Notes under the pieces: model-generated
What the model saw: only the letters and a program-made list of their open reading frames with translations
The model's database searches: none
Told to the model about the DNA's origin: nothing
Translations under genes and position numbers: made by a program
DNA from: Agrobacterium sp. RAC06
GTDB lineage: Bacteria; Pseudomonadota; Alphaproteobacteria; Rhizobiales; Rhizobiaceae
Length of the DNA: 64,000 nucleotides
NCBI RefSeq assembly: GCF_001713475.1
Contig: NZ_CP016499.1
Location: 1,240,001 to 1,304,000 of the forward strand
Direction of reading: 5' to 3'
Shown: positions 9,010-18,311 of the stretch, piece by piece
Numbering within the stretch: position 1 is the first letter of the stretch
Layout: each line of letters opens with the position of its first letter

Positions 9010-10505
9010 CAGGATTCGTAATGCGCGCGAACGAGCTCATCAAGCAGGCGTACGCCGTAGCCCGAGCCCCAGGACTGGTTGATCTCGTCGTTGGGTGAAC
9101 CCATCGCCGTGCTGGCAATGTCGAGATGGGCCCAAGGCGTGTCCTTCACAAAGCGCTTGAGGAACTGGGCTGCCGTAATTGAGCCTGCCTGACGGCCGCC
9201 GGTGTTCTTCATGTCGGCGAACTTGGAATCGATCAGCTTGTCGTACTCCTTGCCGAGCGGCATGCGCCAAAGCCGTTCATTGGTCGCGAGGCCGGCGGCC
9301 AGCAGCCTTTCCGAAAGCTCATCGTCGTTGGAGAACAGTCCGGCATGCACACTGCCGAGTGCTACGCCGATCGCCCCCGTCAGCGTGGCAAGGTTGATCA
9401 TGAAGGTCGGCTGGAAACGATCGTTGCAATACCAGAGGGCATCGCAGAGCACGAGGCGGCCTTCCGCATCGGTGTTGATCACCTCGATCGTCTGGCCGGA
9501 CATCGATGTCACGATGTCGCCGGGACGCTGGGCATTGCCGTCGGGCATGTTTTCCACCAGGCCGAGGATGCCGATGACATTGACCTTGGCCTTGCGGGCG
9601 GCAAGCACATGCATCAAGCCCGCGACGGCAGCGGCACCGCCCATGTCACCCTTCATGTCCTCCATGCCGCCTGCCGGCTTGATCGAGATGCCGCCGGTGT
9701 CGAAGACCACGCCCTTGCCGACAAAGGCGATCGGCTTGTCTTTCGACTTGCCGCCCTTCCACTGCATCACAACGAGCCGCGGCGGACGAACCGAACCCTG
9801 GGCGACGCCGAGAAGCGCCCCCATGCCGAGCTTCTTCATTTCTTTTTCCGTCAGGATCTCGACCTCGACGCCGAGCTTTTCGAGCTCCTTAGCCTTGGCG
9901 GCGAATTCGAGCGGTCCCAGCACGTTGGCAGGCTCGTTGACGAGGTCGCGGGCGAGGATCACGCCGTCGGCAACCGCTTCCGTTTCCGCAAAGGCCTTCT
10001 TGGCGGCTGAGGCCTCAGCGGTGACGATCGTCACCTTCACCGTCTTTTCAGCCTTCTCTTCCTCGTCATCCGACTTCTTCTTGGTCTTGTAGGTGTCAAA
10101 CTTGTAGGCGCGAAGCAGCATTCCAAGCGCGAAATCCGCGACAGCCTTCGGCGAGACCTGAAGTCCGGGGACATCGACGTAGACGGTTACGGTGTCAGCC
10201 CCCTTCACCGCCGCCGTGGCAACGCCCCCTGCCTTCAACCAATCATGCGCGGACAAGCTATCGCCCTTGCCGAGCCCGAGAACGACCAGCCGGTCGAGCG
10301 GCGAGCCATGCGGAGCAACGATGTCCAGGGTTGAAAGCGACTTGCCGGTGAACTTGCCGGACTTGGCGGCGCGGGCATAGACGCCGGCCGGATCCGCTTC
10401 AGTTGCCCCCGCCGGCATGTCTGCACCTGACGTCGTCAGGAGAATGGCGAGCCCTTCCGCAGCGGCGTGGGACTTTGCGAAGGAGACGGCGAGTTTCAGC
10501 GACAT
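9009..10505 (-). CDS. pepA: Leucyl aminopeptidase (M17 family)
   Basis: 498 residues from ATG 10505; AGGA lies about eight bases upstream, and a second ATG at 10514 (MPVMSLKL) is less well placed. The C-terminal catalytic half shows the M17 signature [14 protein letters not shown] and the metal-site region [22 protein letters not shown]. The enzyme is a cytoplasmic, normally hexameric two-metal (Zn/Mn) exopeptidase releasing N-terminal residues; in some bacteria PepA also binds DNA, which cannot be judged here. A Lys/Glu-rich insertion ([18 protein letters not shown]) lies between the N-terminal and catalytic regions, as in other rhizobial sequences. It is coupled to holC downstream and divergent from lptF. 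Confidence 0.95.
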   Translation of the reverse strand: MSLKLAVSFAKSHAAAEGLAILLTTSGADMPAGATEADPAGVYARAAKSGKFTGKSLSTLDIVAPHGSPLDRLVVLGLGKGDSLSAHDWLKAGGVATAAVKGADTVTVYVDVPGLQVSPKAVADFALGMLLRAYKFDTYKTKKKSDDEEEKAEKTVKVTIVTAEASAAKKAFAETEAVADGVILARDLVNEPANVLGPLEFAAKAKELEKLGVEVEILTEKEMKKLGMGALLGVAQGSVRPPRLVVMQWKGGKSKDKPIAFVGKGVVFDTGGISIKPAGGMEDMKGDMGGAAAVAGLMHVLAARKAKVNVIGILGLVENMPDGNAQRPGDIVTSMSGQTIEVINTDAEGRLVLCDALWYCNDRFQPTFMINLATLTGAIGVALGSVHAGLFSNDDELSERLLAAGLATNERLWRMPLGKEYDKLIDSKFADMKNTGGRQAGSITAAQFLKRFVKDTPWAHLDIASTAMGSPNDEINQSWGSGYGVRLLDELVRAHYES

Positions 10506-10774
10506 GACGGGCATCCTGGATACGTGATGAGAAGACTTACAGGGATCATGGTCTTTTCGCGAACGATGGCAAGAGTTTGACCGGGCATTCCTCATCCAAT
10601 CCCCCGATTGCAGCCAGGGCCGCGCCAGCGTGTCCGATTTATCGCGGTGGAGGAAAAAACAGGATCACGAAGCCGGGGAAATTGACATCCGTCGGTCGCC
10701 AAAATGCCGCAAGCGTTGTAGAGAACGCCAATCCTCGGCGCGACGTCTGCGTGTCGCGCCTGCAAGGGAACCCT

Positions 10775-11941
10775 ATGAAGATACTCGAACAATACATCCT
10801 GCGACGGGTCGTCCTGATGTTCACGACAGCGCTTTTACCGGTGCTGGCGATCATCTGGACGACGCAGGTGTTGCGACGTATCAACCTCGTCACCGACAGT
10901 GGCCAGTCGGTAGGGTCCTTCATGCTCTTGGCGACGATGATCCTGCCGACCATCATCGCGACCGTCCTGCCCTTCGCGCTCGTCATCGGCATCACCCATA
11001 CGCTGACCACGATGAACAACGATTCGGAGCTTGCGGTCATCGATGCTGCCGGAGCACCGAGACGGACGATCCAGCGTCCTCTCCTGATGCTGGCGGGCGG
11101 CCTCAGCATTTTCTCGCTGGTCATGCTCGGCTTCGTCGAGCCGGCAATGCGCGTCAACGTGCGAAGCATGATCGCAACCGCTTATGCCGATCTGCTTTCT
11201 TCGGTGATCGAGGAAAAGACCTTCCGACAGATCGAGCCCGGCCTCTATGTGCAGATTTCCGAGCGGCAGGCAGGCCGCCAGATGAAGGGGCTGCTGGTCG
11301 CCGATTCCCGTGATCCGGCTTCCGAGCTCATCTATTATGCCCGTGAGGGCGCAGTCGAAGAGACCGGCAAGGCGCTCGTGATGCAGGATGGCGAAGTGCA
11401 GCGCAAAGCGCCGAACGGCGATGTGACCGTCATCCGCTTCGACCGCTATGCCTTCGATCTTTCGGATCTCTCCGAGGAGCGCGGCCAGGCCCGCTTCGGC
11501 GCCAAGGATCGCGACCTTTTCTATCTGATGGATCCCGATCCGCTCGACGAGCGCTATGTGAGCAATCCCAACGACTTCACGGCCGAGCTCCACCGCCGCA
11601 TCAGCGCGGCCTTCTTCCCGCTCGTCTTTGCCGTGATCAGTCTGATGATGTGCGGTGATGCCCGGTCCCACCGCGAAGCGCGGCTGCATCCGATGGCGTC
11701 GACCCTGCTGATGTCGCTCACCCTCTTCTGGGCTTCGAACTACGTCACCTCGCTCGTCGAAACATCCGCGGCATACGTGCCTCTGCAGTATTTCGTGCCC
11801 CTGGCCAGCGGGGCCGCTGCCGCCTTCATGCTGGCAACGAATCGCAGTCCGCGATTGCCGCGTGCGGTCTCCATTCTGGTGAGCAAGGCGATCACACTCA
11901 CGCAGAAGCGGCTTGGCGCAAGCACCGGGGGCGCGGCATGA
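10775..11941 (+). CDS. lptF: LPS export permease LptF
   Basis: 388 residues from ATG 10775, with AAGGGA five bases upstream; the longer open frame from 10577 has no coding character. The YjgP/YjgQ architecture is visible: three N-terminal helices (EQYILRRVVLMFTTALLPVL onward), a large periplasmic beta-rich domain (about 130-270), and three C-terminal helices. With LptG it forms the inner-membrane permease that, with the LptB ATPase (not in the window), extracts LPS from the inner membrane. First gene of an overlapping run lptF-lptG-lptD; the promoter should lie in 10515-10774 between it and pepA, where TTGACA at 10682 is present without a convincing -10. Confidence 0.93.
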   Translation: MKILEQYILRRVVLMFTTALLPVLAIIWTTQVLRRINLVTDSGQSVGSFMLLATMILPTIIATVLPFALVIGITHTLTTMNNDSELAVIDAAGAPRRTIQRPLLMLAGGLSIFSLVMLGFVEPAMRVNVRSMIATAYADLLSSVIEEKTFRQIEPGLYVQISERQAGRQMKGLLVADSRDPASELIYYAREGAVEETGKALVMQDGEVQRKAPNGDVTVIRFDRYAFDLSDLSEERGQARFGAKDRDLFYLMDPDPLDERYVSNPNDFTAELHRRISAAFFPLVFAVISLMMCGDARSHREARLHPMASTLLMSLTLFWASNYVTSLVETSAAYVPLQYFVPLASGAAAAFMLATNRSPRLPRAVSILVSKAITLTQKRLGASTGGAA

Positions 11942-13020
11942 TCTGGACTCTCGGGATTTATTTCTTCCGACGCTACATGATGACGACGCTGTGGTTCTTC
12001 CTCGGCGTCATCTCGATCACCTATCTCATCGATTTCACGGAAACCTCCGGCCGCTATGACAACCTGCCGGGCTATTCCGTGACAGGCGTGCTCTACCTCA
12101 CCGCCTTGCGGCTGCCGCTGATCCTGCAACAGACGGTGCCGTTCATCGGCCTTTTCGTCGGCATGGCGACGCTGATTGCGCTCAACCGCAAGTCTGAACT
12201 GGTTGTCGCGCGGGCGGCCGGCATTTCCGTCTGGCAGTTCATGGCGCCCTTTCTGATCGGCGCCACCCTGATCGGTCTGACGACGACGCTGGTGATCAAT
12301 CCCCTCGCCGCCTGGGGTGAACGCCAGGGCACCGAAATCGAAGCGAAATGGCGTGAAACGGCAGGCAGTGCGAAACCGGCGCCGATTCCGTGGCTGCGCC
12401 AGTCGAGCGGCGACAATGACGTGGCGCTCGGCGCTCGTTCTGTCCTTGAGGACGGAACCCTGCTTGTCGATGCCGTTCTGCTGCATTTCGACCAGGACGG
12501 ACGCATCGTGCTGCGCCAGGATGCGCGCACCGCGACTTTGAAAGATGGTTACTGGATGCTTACCGACGTTCTCGAGACGCGTCCGGGAGAAATCCAGACG
12601 CGTCTCGCCGAAGCGCGGGTTGCGACCAATCTCAACGAGGAATTCGTCCAGCAGCGTCTAGCCAGACCGGAAAGCGTTGCTTTTTATGATCTATTTCAGA
12701 AAATTGAAGTTGCCCGATCCTTCGGGATCGCACCCCATGCGCTGGAAACGCAGTTTCATTCGCTGCTTTCACTGCCGTTCCTGATGATTGCAATGACGCT
12801 GATTGCTGCAACCGTTTCGCTGAAATTCAGCCGTATCAACCAATCGAGAACGGTGATTCTCGGTGGAATATTGTCAGGCTTCGTGCTTTATGTTGTCTCT
12901 GTGCTCGTCAGGGCATTCGGAAGCAGCGGCGTCATGCCGCCATATGTTGCGGCCTGGGTCCCAGTTGTCGTAGCCATGGCACTGGGGGCAACGATTCTGC
13001 TTCACAAGGAGGATGGTTAG
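11938..13020 (+). CDS. lptG: LPS export permease LptG
   Basis: 360 residues, paralogue of LptF with the same layout: three helices, a periplasmic beta-jellyroll-like domain (about 110-255), three helices. The ATG lies in the ATGA overlap with the lptF stop, implying coupled, roughly equimolar synthesis of the two permease halves. The N-terminus MIWTLGIYFFRRYMMTTLWF is the usual LptG start. Its stop overlaps the GTG of lptD, so the permease and the outer-membrane translocon are made from one message. Confidence 0.93.
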   Translation: MIWTLGIYFFRRYMMTTLWFFLGVISITYLIDFTETSGRYDNLPGYSVTGVLYLTALRLPLILQQTVPFIGLFVGMATLIALNRKSELVVARAAGISVWQFMAPFLIGATLIGLTTTLVINPLAAWGERQGTEIEAKWRETAGSAKPAPIPWLRQSSGDNDVALGARSVLEDGTLLVDAVLLHFDQDGRIVLRQDARTATLKDGYWMLTDVLETRPGEIQTRLAEARVATNLNEEFVQQRLARPESVAFYDLFQKIEVARSFGIAPHALETQFHSLLSLPFLMIAMTLIAATVSLKFSRINQSRTVILGGILSGFVLYVVSVLVRAFGSSGVMPPYVAAWVPVVVAMALGATILLHKEDG

Positions 13021-15356
13021 TGGCGGTAAAAGACCGCGGGAATATCAGGAGGCTCTCAGTAGCCCTGCTGACCAGTGTCGCTGTGTGCGCTATGGCGCCC
13101 GCTGCGCCTCTCGTGCATGCGCAGAGCCTGTCCGACTCAGCGTCGATGGCAGGCAACGTCCCTGATGACGCGAAGCTGCTTCTGGCAGCCAATGAACTCG
13201 TTTATGACCGTGATGCCGAGCGCGTTGTCGCGAACGGTGCGGTACAGATCAATTATGCCGGCTACCAGATGGTGGCCCGTCAGGTCGTGTACGACCAGAA
13301 AACGGGCCGCGTCACCGCGGCGGGCAATATCGAGCTGGTCGAGCCGACCGGAAACCGCATCTATGCGGATTCACTCGATGTCACCGACAATTTCTCCGAC
13401 GGCTTCCTGCGTGCCTTGCGCGTGGAGAGCACGGACAACACCCGTCTTGTTGCCGAAAGCGCCCAGCGCGTCGGCGGCACGCAGATGATCCTGCACAAGG
13501 GTGTGTACACGGCATGTCTTCCCTGCGCGGAAAACCCCTCTCGTCCGCCGCTCTGGCAGGTGAAGGCTGAGCGCGTCGTTCAGGACGGCACCAAGAAGAC
13601 AGTGCGCCTCGAAAGGGCCCGGTTCGAACTTTTCGGCAAGTCGCTTGTGACGCTGCCGTTCATCGAGGTGCCGGACAATACCGTCAAGCGGAAGTCGGGC
13701 TTCCTGTTCCCGCAGTTCCGTTCCGGCGAAAATGTCGGCTTCGGCATTGCGGTCCCCTACTACATCGCCATTGCTCCGGACCGCGACGCGACGGTCACCG
13801 CTACCGGGTTCAGCGCCCAGGGCGTGCTGCTGGAAGCGGAAGTCCGCCAGCGCTTCGAGAAGGGTCAGGCCAGCATCCGCTTCGCCGGCATCAGCCAGAT
13901 GAACACCGACGAGTTCACCGCCGGCACGAGCGACGCCGCGCGCGATACGCGTGGCCTCATCGCGTCGAAGGGCGAGTTCAAGATTAATCCGCGCTGGGCA
14001 TTCGGCTGGGATGTGATGGTGCAGAGCGACAACAACTTCGCGCGCACCTACGGCATTGATGGCCTCAATGCGTCCACCAACACCAATGTCGTCTATTTGA
14101 CCGGCATCGGCGAACGCAATTTCTTCGACATGCGCGGCTACTATTTCGACGTTCAGGACGCGGATCTGAACAACACGTCGGAAAAGAAGCAGGCGACCGT
14201 CCTGCCGGTCATCGACTACAGCTACTACGCACCCGAACTGGTCGCCGGCGGCCAATTGTCGGGCACCTTGAACTTCACGTCCCTGTCGCGCTTCTCGAGC
14301 GAATTCGCCGACACCAATAGGGACGGCGCGTTCGATGTTTATCGCGGGCTGAAGGGCAACATGAACCGCCTGACGGGCGAACTCGAATGGGAACGCACCT
14401 ACGACGGTCCGGGCGGATTGCAGATCACACCGCTTCTTGCTGCCCGTGGCGATGTCTATGGCCTGGCCATGGACGCCCCCGGAAACTACACCGGCGGCTA
14501 TACAAGCAACGATGCCCTTGGTCGCTACATGCTGACCGCCGGCATCGAGGCCCGTTATCCGTGGCTGATTACCACTGCGAACAGCTCGCATATCATCGAG
14601 CCGATCGCGCAGATCTATGCCCGCAACAACGAGGGCTATGCTGGCCAGTTGCCGAACGAAGATGCGCAGAGCCTGGTGTTTGACGCCAGCAACCTCTTCT
14701 CGCGCAACAAGTTCTCCGGCTTTGACCGTGTCGAGGGCGGAACACGCGCCAATGTCGGCATGCGCTACACCGGCAGCTTCGACAACGGGATCGGTGTACG
14801 CGCGGTCATCGGTCAGTCCTACCATCTGGCGGGCCTGAACTCCTACGCGACACAGGACCTGCTGGCCGTAGGCTCCGGTTCCGGCCTCGAGACGGATGTT
14901 TCCGACTATGTGGCATCGGCTGGTTTCGAACTGCCGATCGGGCTTTCGCTGAGCGCCGGCGTGCGGCTTGATGAGAAATCGCTCGACGTTCGTCGTACCG
15001 ACCTCAATGCGACCTATTCTCAGGACAGGTTCGAAACAAGCCTGACCTTCACCCAGCTCGACGCGCGCCCGGCCTACTCGTTCAACAACGACAACCAGAC
15101 GATCACCAGCTCGACCACAGTGAAGGTCACCGAGAACTGGTCGGTGTTTGGTTCGTTGAACTACGATATCGATGCTGACAAGTTCAACCGTCGAAGCGTT
15201 GGCATCTCCTATGCCGACGAATGCACGGTCTTCTCGATCGCCTATTCGGACAAGTATGATCCGAATGCGGAGACCGCGAACGACTGGACGATCGGTGGAA
15301 AGCTGGTGTTCCGCACACTCGGAGAGATCAATCTCAGCGACACCTCGTTCGAGTGA
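13020..15356 (+). CDS. lptD: LPS-assembly outer-membrane protein LptD
   Basis: 778 residues starting at GTG 13020, whose first base is the last of the lptG TAG; a strong AAGGAGG at 13006-13012 supports this start. A signal peptide spans about 1-35, ending ...PLVHAQS. Residues about 50-140 form the OstA/LptA-like beta-jellyroll (ANELVYDRDAERVVANGAVQ), followed by the beta-barrel. Only a few cysteines are seen (TACLPCAENPSRPP and YADECTVFS near the C-terminus), fitting an N-to-C disulfide as in LptD of other bacteria. The protein inserts LPS into the outer leaflet with the lipoprotein LptE, which is not encoded here. Confidence 0.94.
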   Translation: MAVKDRGNIRRLSVALLTSVAVCAMAPAAPLVHAQSLSDSASMAGNVPDDAKLLLAANELVYDRDAERVVANGAVQINYAGYQMVARQVVYDQKTGRVTAAGNIELVEPTGNRIYADSLDVTDNFSDGFLRALRVESTDNTRLVAESAQRVGGTQMILHKGVYTACLPCAENPSRPPLWQVKAERVVQDGTKKTVRLERARFELFGKSLVTLPFIEVPDNTVKRKSGFLFPQFRSGENVGFGIAVPYYIAIAPDRDATVTATGFSAQGVLLEAEVRQRFEKGQASIRFAGISQMNTDEFTAGTSDAARDTRGLIASKGEFKINPRWAFGWDVMVQSDNNFARTYGIDGLNASTNTNVVYLTGIGERNFFDMRGYYFDVQDADLNNTSEKKQATVLPVIDYSYYAPELVAGGQLSGTLNFTSLSRFSSEFADTNRDGAFDVYRGLKGNMNRLTGELEWERTYDGPGGLQITPLLAARGDVYGLAMDAPGNYTGGYTSNDALGRYMLTAGIEARYPWLITTANSSHIIEPIAQIYARNNEGYAGQLPNEDAQSLVFDASNLFSRNKFSGFDRVEGGTRANVGMRYTGSFDNGIGVRAVIGQSYHLAGLNSYATQDLLAVGSGSGLETDVSDYVASAGFELPIGLSLSAGVRLDEKSLDVRRTDLNATYSQDRFETSLTFTQLDARPAYSFNNDNQTITSSTTVKVTENWSVFGSLNYDIDADKFNRRSVGISYADECTVFSIAYSDKYDPNAETANDWTIGGKLVFRTLGEINLSDTSFE

Positions 15357-15387
15357 GGCCAAAGCGCTGCGATGCAGGTCATTGTTT

Positions 15388-15417
15388 CGCCGCATGGATT
15401 GTGCAATCCGTGCGGCG
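15388..15417 (+). other. Long hairpin in the lptD-surA spacer
   Basis: Thirteen-base arms at 15388-15400 (CGCCGCATGGATT) and 15405-15417 (AATCCGTGCGGCG) pair with one G-T wobble around a GTGC loop. There is no T-run immediately after, so it is a poor intrinsic terminator. It may be an RNA-processing or stability element, or an attenuator, between lptD and surA. Confidence 0.6.
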
Positions 15418-15483
15418 GTTCTAAAATCCGTTACATGATCTACGTCCGGAGCAGGCTTCTGCAGTTCGGAGAAAGGATGACAG

Positions 15484-16428
15484 ATGGCTCATGCAAACAA
15501 AGGCACCGGTCTGCTGCTTGCCGGCGTCATCGCGCTGTCCTTAAGCGTCAGCCCGACACCAATCTTTGCGCCGGCTCAGGCAGCAACATCGGTGGCTGCC
15601 GTTGTCAACAAGACCGCAATCACAAGTGCTGACGTCGCTCGTCGCGTGGCCTTCCTGCGACTGCAGCGTCGCACTGGCAATCTCCAGCAGATCGCCCGCG
15701 ACGAACTCGTGAACGAGACGCTGAAGCGCGAGGAGATCGCGCGGGTCGGCATGTCCGTCAGCACGGCGGATGTCGATGCCTCGTTCGAACGCTTTGCGTC
15801 GTCGAACAAGATGTCGGTGTCGCAGCTCAATACCGTGCTCGATCAGGCCGGCGTCGGTGCCGCGCACTTCAAGTCCTTCATCGCCATCTCCATGAGCTGG
15901 CCGCGCCTCGTGAACGCACGCTATGGGGCGGGAGCGCGTGGCCGTTTGTCCAACCAGGATCTCGTGACGCGTCTTCTCGAAAACAAAGAGAAGCCGGTGA
16001 CGACGGAGTATTTCCTCAAGCAGGTGATCTTCGTGGTGCCCGCCTCGAAGAAGGGCATCGTCGGCAAGCGCAAGGCGGAAGCCGAAAAGTCGCGCGCCTC
16101 CTTCCCCGGCTGCGATCAGGCCATGGAGTTCGCCAAGAACTATCTTGATGTGTCGATCCGCAATCTCGGCCGTGTTCTCGAGCCTGAAATGCCGCCGGAG
16201 TGGAAGCCGCTGGTGGAGAAGGCAAAAGGTGGCACGACGGCAACCCGCGTGACCGATCGCGGCGTCGAGTATCTCGCCATCTGCAACCAGCGTCAGGTTT
16301 CTGACGATGTTGCGGCTGAGGTCGTCTTCCGCGCCGAGGATATCGGCAAGGAACAGCAGGGCGAAAACCCGAATTCCGATAAGTATCTGGAAGAACTGCG
16401 CTCCAAGGCCCAGATCGTAATACAATAA
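15484..16428 (+). CDS. surA: SurA-like periplasmic chaperone / peptidyl-prolyl isomerase
   Basis: 314 residues with a signal peptide (about 1-34, ...FAPAQAA). Residues 35-155 form the SurA N-terminal chaperone domain (VAAVVNKTAITSADVARRVA, then alpha-helical). The remainder looks like a single diverged parvulin-type domain (FLKQVIFVVP ... NLGRVLEPEMPPEWKPLVEK ... TRVTDRGVEYLAICNQ). The family escorts outer-membrane proteins, LptD among them, to the Bam machinery, which fits its place after lptD and before pdxA and rsmA (the E. coli order lptD-surA-pdxA-rsmA). Isomerase activity is uncertain; chaperone function is the safer call. Confidence 0.85.
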   Translation: MAHANKGTGLLLAGVIALSLSVSPTPIFAPAQAATSVAAVVNKTAITSADVARRVAFLRLQRRTGNLQQIARDELVNETLKREEIARVGMSVSTADVDASFERFASSNKMSVSQLNTVLDQAGVGAAHFKSFIAISMSWPRLVNARYGAGARGRLSNQDLVTRLLENKEKPVTTEYFLKQVIFVVPASKKGIVGKRKAEAEKSRASFPGCDQAMEFAKNYLDVSIRNLGRVLEPEMPPEWKPLVEKAKGGTTATRVTDRGVEYLAICNQRQVSDDVAAEVVFRAEDIGKEQQGENPNSDKYLEELRSKAQIVIQ

Positions 16429-16446
16429 GCCGCGAAAGGCCGATCC

Positions 16447-17469
16447 ATGACCAATGGCGTCCTTCCGCTGGCGCTCAGCCAGGGCGATCCGGCCGGTATC
16501 GGGCCGGATATTGCTCTTCAGGCCTGGCTGAAACGTGATGAGCTGGCGCTTCCGCCGTTTATCTATGTCGGCGATCCCGAGGTCCTGAAGGTTCGCGCCC
16601 GCCAGTTGGAACTCGACGTTACCGTCGAGGAGACGGATGCGGCGCATGCAAGCGACGTCTTCGTCCGCGCGCTTCCGGTTCTTCCCATTCCGACGGGCGT
16701 CGATGTCTTGGCCGGAAAGCCGCATGTGGCGAATGCCCGCGGCACGATCACAGCAATCGAGACGGCCGTCGCCCTGTGCCTCTCGGGTGCAGTGCGCGCG
16801 GTCGTGACCAATCCGATTGCAAAATCCGTGCTGTACGAAGCCGGCTTCGGGTTTCCCGGGCATACCGAGTTTCTCGCCGATCTCGCGGCGCGTGCAAAGG
16901 GTGGCTCCGTAATGCCGGTCATGATGCTCGCGGGGCCGAAGCTGAAGGCCGTACCCGTGACCATACACATTCCGCTGAAAGATGTTCCCGGCGCCCTGAC
17001 CGAAGCCTTGATCGTCGCCACCTGCCGGATCGTCGCGCAGGATCTCGCCGATCGGTTCGGGATCGCCTCCCCGCGACTGGCGGTCGCCGGCCTTAATCCG
17101 CATGCGGGCGAGAATGGCGCGATCGGCCATGAAGACGATGATATCATCCACCCGGCGATCGGCAGGCTGCGTGACGAGGGCATCGATGCGTTTGGCCCCC
17201 TGCCCGCCGACACCATGTTCCACGACGATGCGCGTGATCGATACGACGTGGCGATCTGCATGTATCACGACCAGGCACTGATACCGGCCAAAGCCCTCGG
17301 CTTCGACGACAGCGTCAACGTAACGCTCGGACTTCCCTTCATCCGCACCTCGCCTGACCACGGAACGGCTTTCGGTCTCGCGGGCAGCGGTTTCGCCAAG
17401 GAAACCAGCCTCGTTGCAGCCTTGCGGATGGCTGATCGAATGGCGCATGCGCGGAATGCATCTCGCTGA
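16447..17469 (+). CDS. pdxA: 4-hydroxythreonine-4-phosphate dehydrogenase
   Basis: 340 residues. PdxA oxidises 4-phosphohydroxy-L-threonine with NAD(P) in the DXP-dependent pathway to pyridoxal phosphate. Family hallmarks: N-terminal [18 protein letters not shown], the metal-site histidines in [17 protein letters not shown] and [15 protein letters not shown], and the terminal [12 protein letters not shown]. The start has GGCCGATCC upstream and directly follows surA. Its TGA shares a base with the ATG of rsmA. Pyridoxal phosphate is also the cofactor of Alr, encoded further along. Confidence 0.96.
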   Translation: MTNGVLPLALSQGDPAGIGPDIALQAWLKRDELALPPFIYVGDPEVLKVRARQLELDVTVEETDAAHASDVFVRALPVLPIPTGVDVLAGKPHVANARGTITAIETAVALCLSGAVRAVVTNPIAKSVLYEAGFGFPGHTEFLADLAARAKGGSVMPVMMLAGPKLKAVPVTIHIPLKDVPGALTEALIVATCRIVAQDLADRFGIASPRLAVAGLNPHAGENGAIGHEDDDIIHPAIGRLRDEGIDAFGPLPADTMFHDDARDRYDVAICMYHDQALIPAKALGFDDSVNVTLGLPFIRTSPDHGTAFGLAGSGFAKETSLVAALRMADRMAHARNASR

Positions 17470-18296
17470 TGGCCGCGCTCGATGGACTGCCGCCGCTGCG
17501 CGACGTGATTGCGCGCCATGGACTGGATGCCAAGAAGGCGCTCGGACAGAACTTCCTGCTCGATCTGAACCTGACCCAGAAGGTGGCCCGCAATGCCGGG
17601 TCACTTGAAGGTGTGACGGTGATCGAGGTCGGGCCGGGTCCGGGCGGCCTTACCCGGGCAATCCTTGCTTTAGGCGCGAAGAAGGTCATTGCCATCGAGC
17701 GTGATCCGCGTTGTCTTCCGGCTCTGCAGGAAATTGCCGACCATTATCCCGGTCGCCTCGAGGTGATCGAAGGTGATGCGCTGAAGACCGATTTCGAGAG
17801 CCTGGCTCCAGGCGAGCCGGTGAAGATCATCTCGAACCTGCCCTACAATGTCGGTACGCAGTTGCTCGTCAACTGGCTGTTGCCAAACCAATGGCCGCCC
17901 TTCTGGCAGTCCCTGACGCTGATGTTCCAGAAGGAAGTCGGGCAGCGGATCGTGGCCCGCGAGGACGACAATCATTACGGCAGGCTCGGCGTGCTCTGCG
18001 GCTGGCGGACAGAGGCGCACATGGCCTTCGACATCCCGCCGCAAGCCTTCACGCCGCCGCCCAAGGTGACCTCGACCGTGGTCCATCTGGTCCCGATCGA
18101 GAAGCCCCTGCCCTGTGATCCGGACAAGCTGGAAAAGGCGACGCAGGCTGCTTTCGGCCAGCGTCGCAAGATGCTCCGGCAAAGCCTCAAGCCTATCGGC
18201 GGGGAAGCATTGCTCGCCCGCGCCGATATAGATCCTCAACGCCGGGCGGAAACGCTCAGCGTCGAGGAATTCTGCCGGATCGCCAATCTGCTCTGA
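17469..18296 (+). CDS. rsmA: 16S rRNA N6,N6-dimethyladenosine transferase
   Basis: 275 residues (also called ksgA). It dimethylates the two adjacent adenosines in the 3' terminal helix of 16S rRNA. Visible motifs: [13 protein letters not shown]-binding [16 protein letters not shown], acidic strand end VIAIERDPR, and the catalytic NLPY motif in [13 protein letters not shown], then the small C-terminal helical domain. The ATG overlaps the pdxA stop by one base (TGATG). Last gene of the lptF-to-rsmA run; only 15 bases separate it from the convergent chemoreceptor gene, and no clear terminator is seen in that gap. Confidence 0.96.
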   Translation: MAALDGLPPLRDVIARHGLDAKKALGQNFLLDLNLTQKVARNAGSLEGVTVIEVGPGPGGLTRAILALGAKKVIAIERDPRCLPALQEIADHYPGRLEVIEGDALKTDFESLAPGEPVKIISNLPYNVGTQLLVNWLLPNQWPPFWQSLTLMFQKEVGQRIVAREDDNHYGRLGVLCGWRTEAHMAFDIPPQAFTPPPKVTSTVVHLVPIEKPLPCDPDKLEKATQAAFGQRRKMLRQSLKPIGGEALLARADIDPQRRAETLSVEEFCRIANLL

Positions 18297-18311
18297 CTAC
18301 CCGGCTCTTCG

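Noticed and set aside
10682..10710. TTGACA upstream of lptF as a full promoter
   Set aside because: No acceptable -10 at 16-18 bases downstream, so not listed as a promoter.
13371..15395. A 674-codon open frame antisense to lptD
   Set aside because: It mirrors the GC-rich wobble positions of lptD, has no ribosome site, no recognisable domain, and a His/Arg/Val-rich composition typical of antisense shadows.
15541..17604. Long open frame antisense to surA, pdxA and the rsmA start
   Set aside because: Covers three well-supported genes on the other strand; no motif or start signal.
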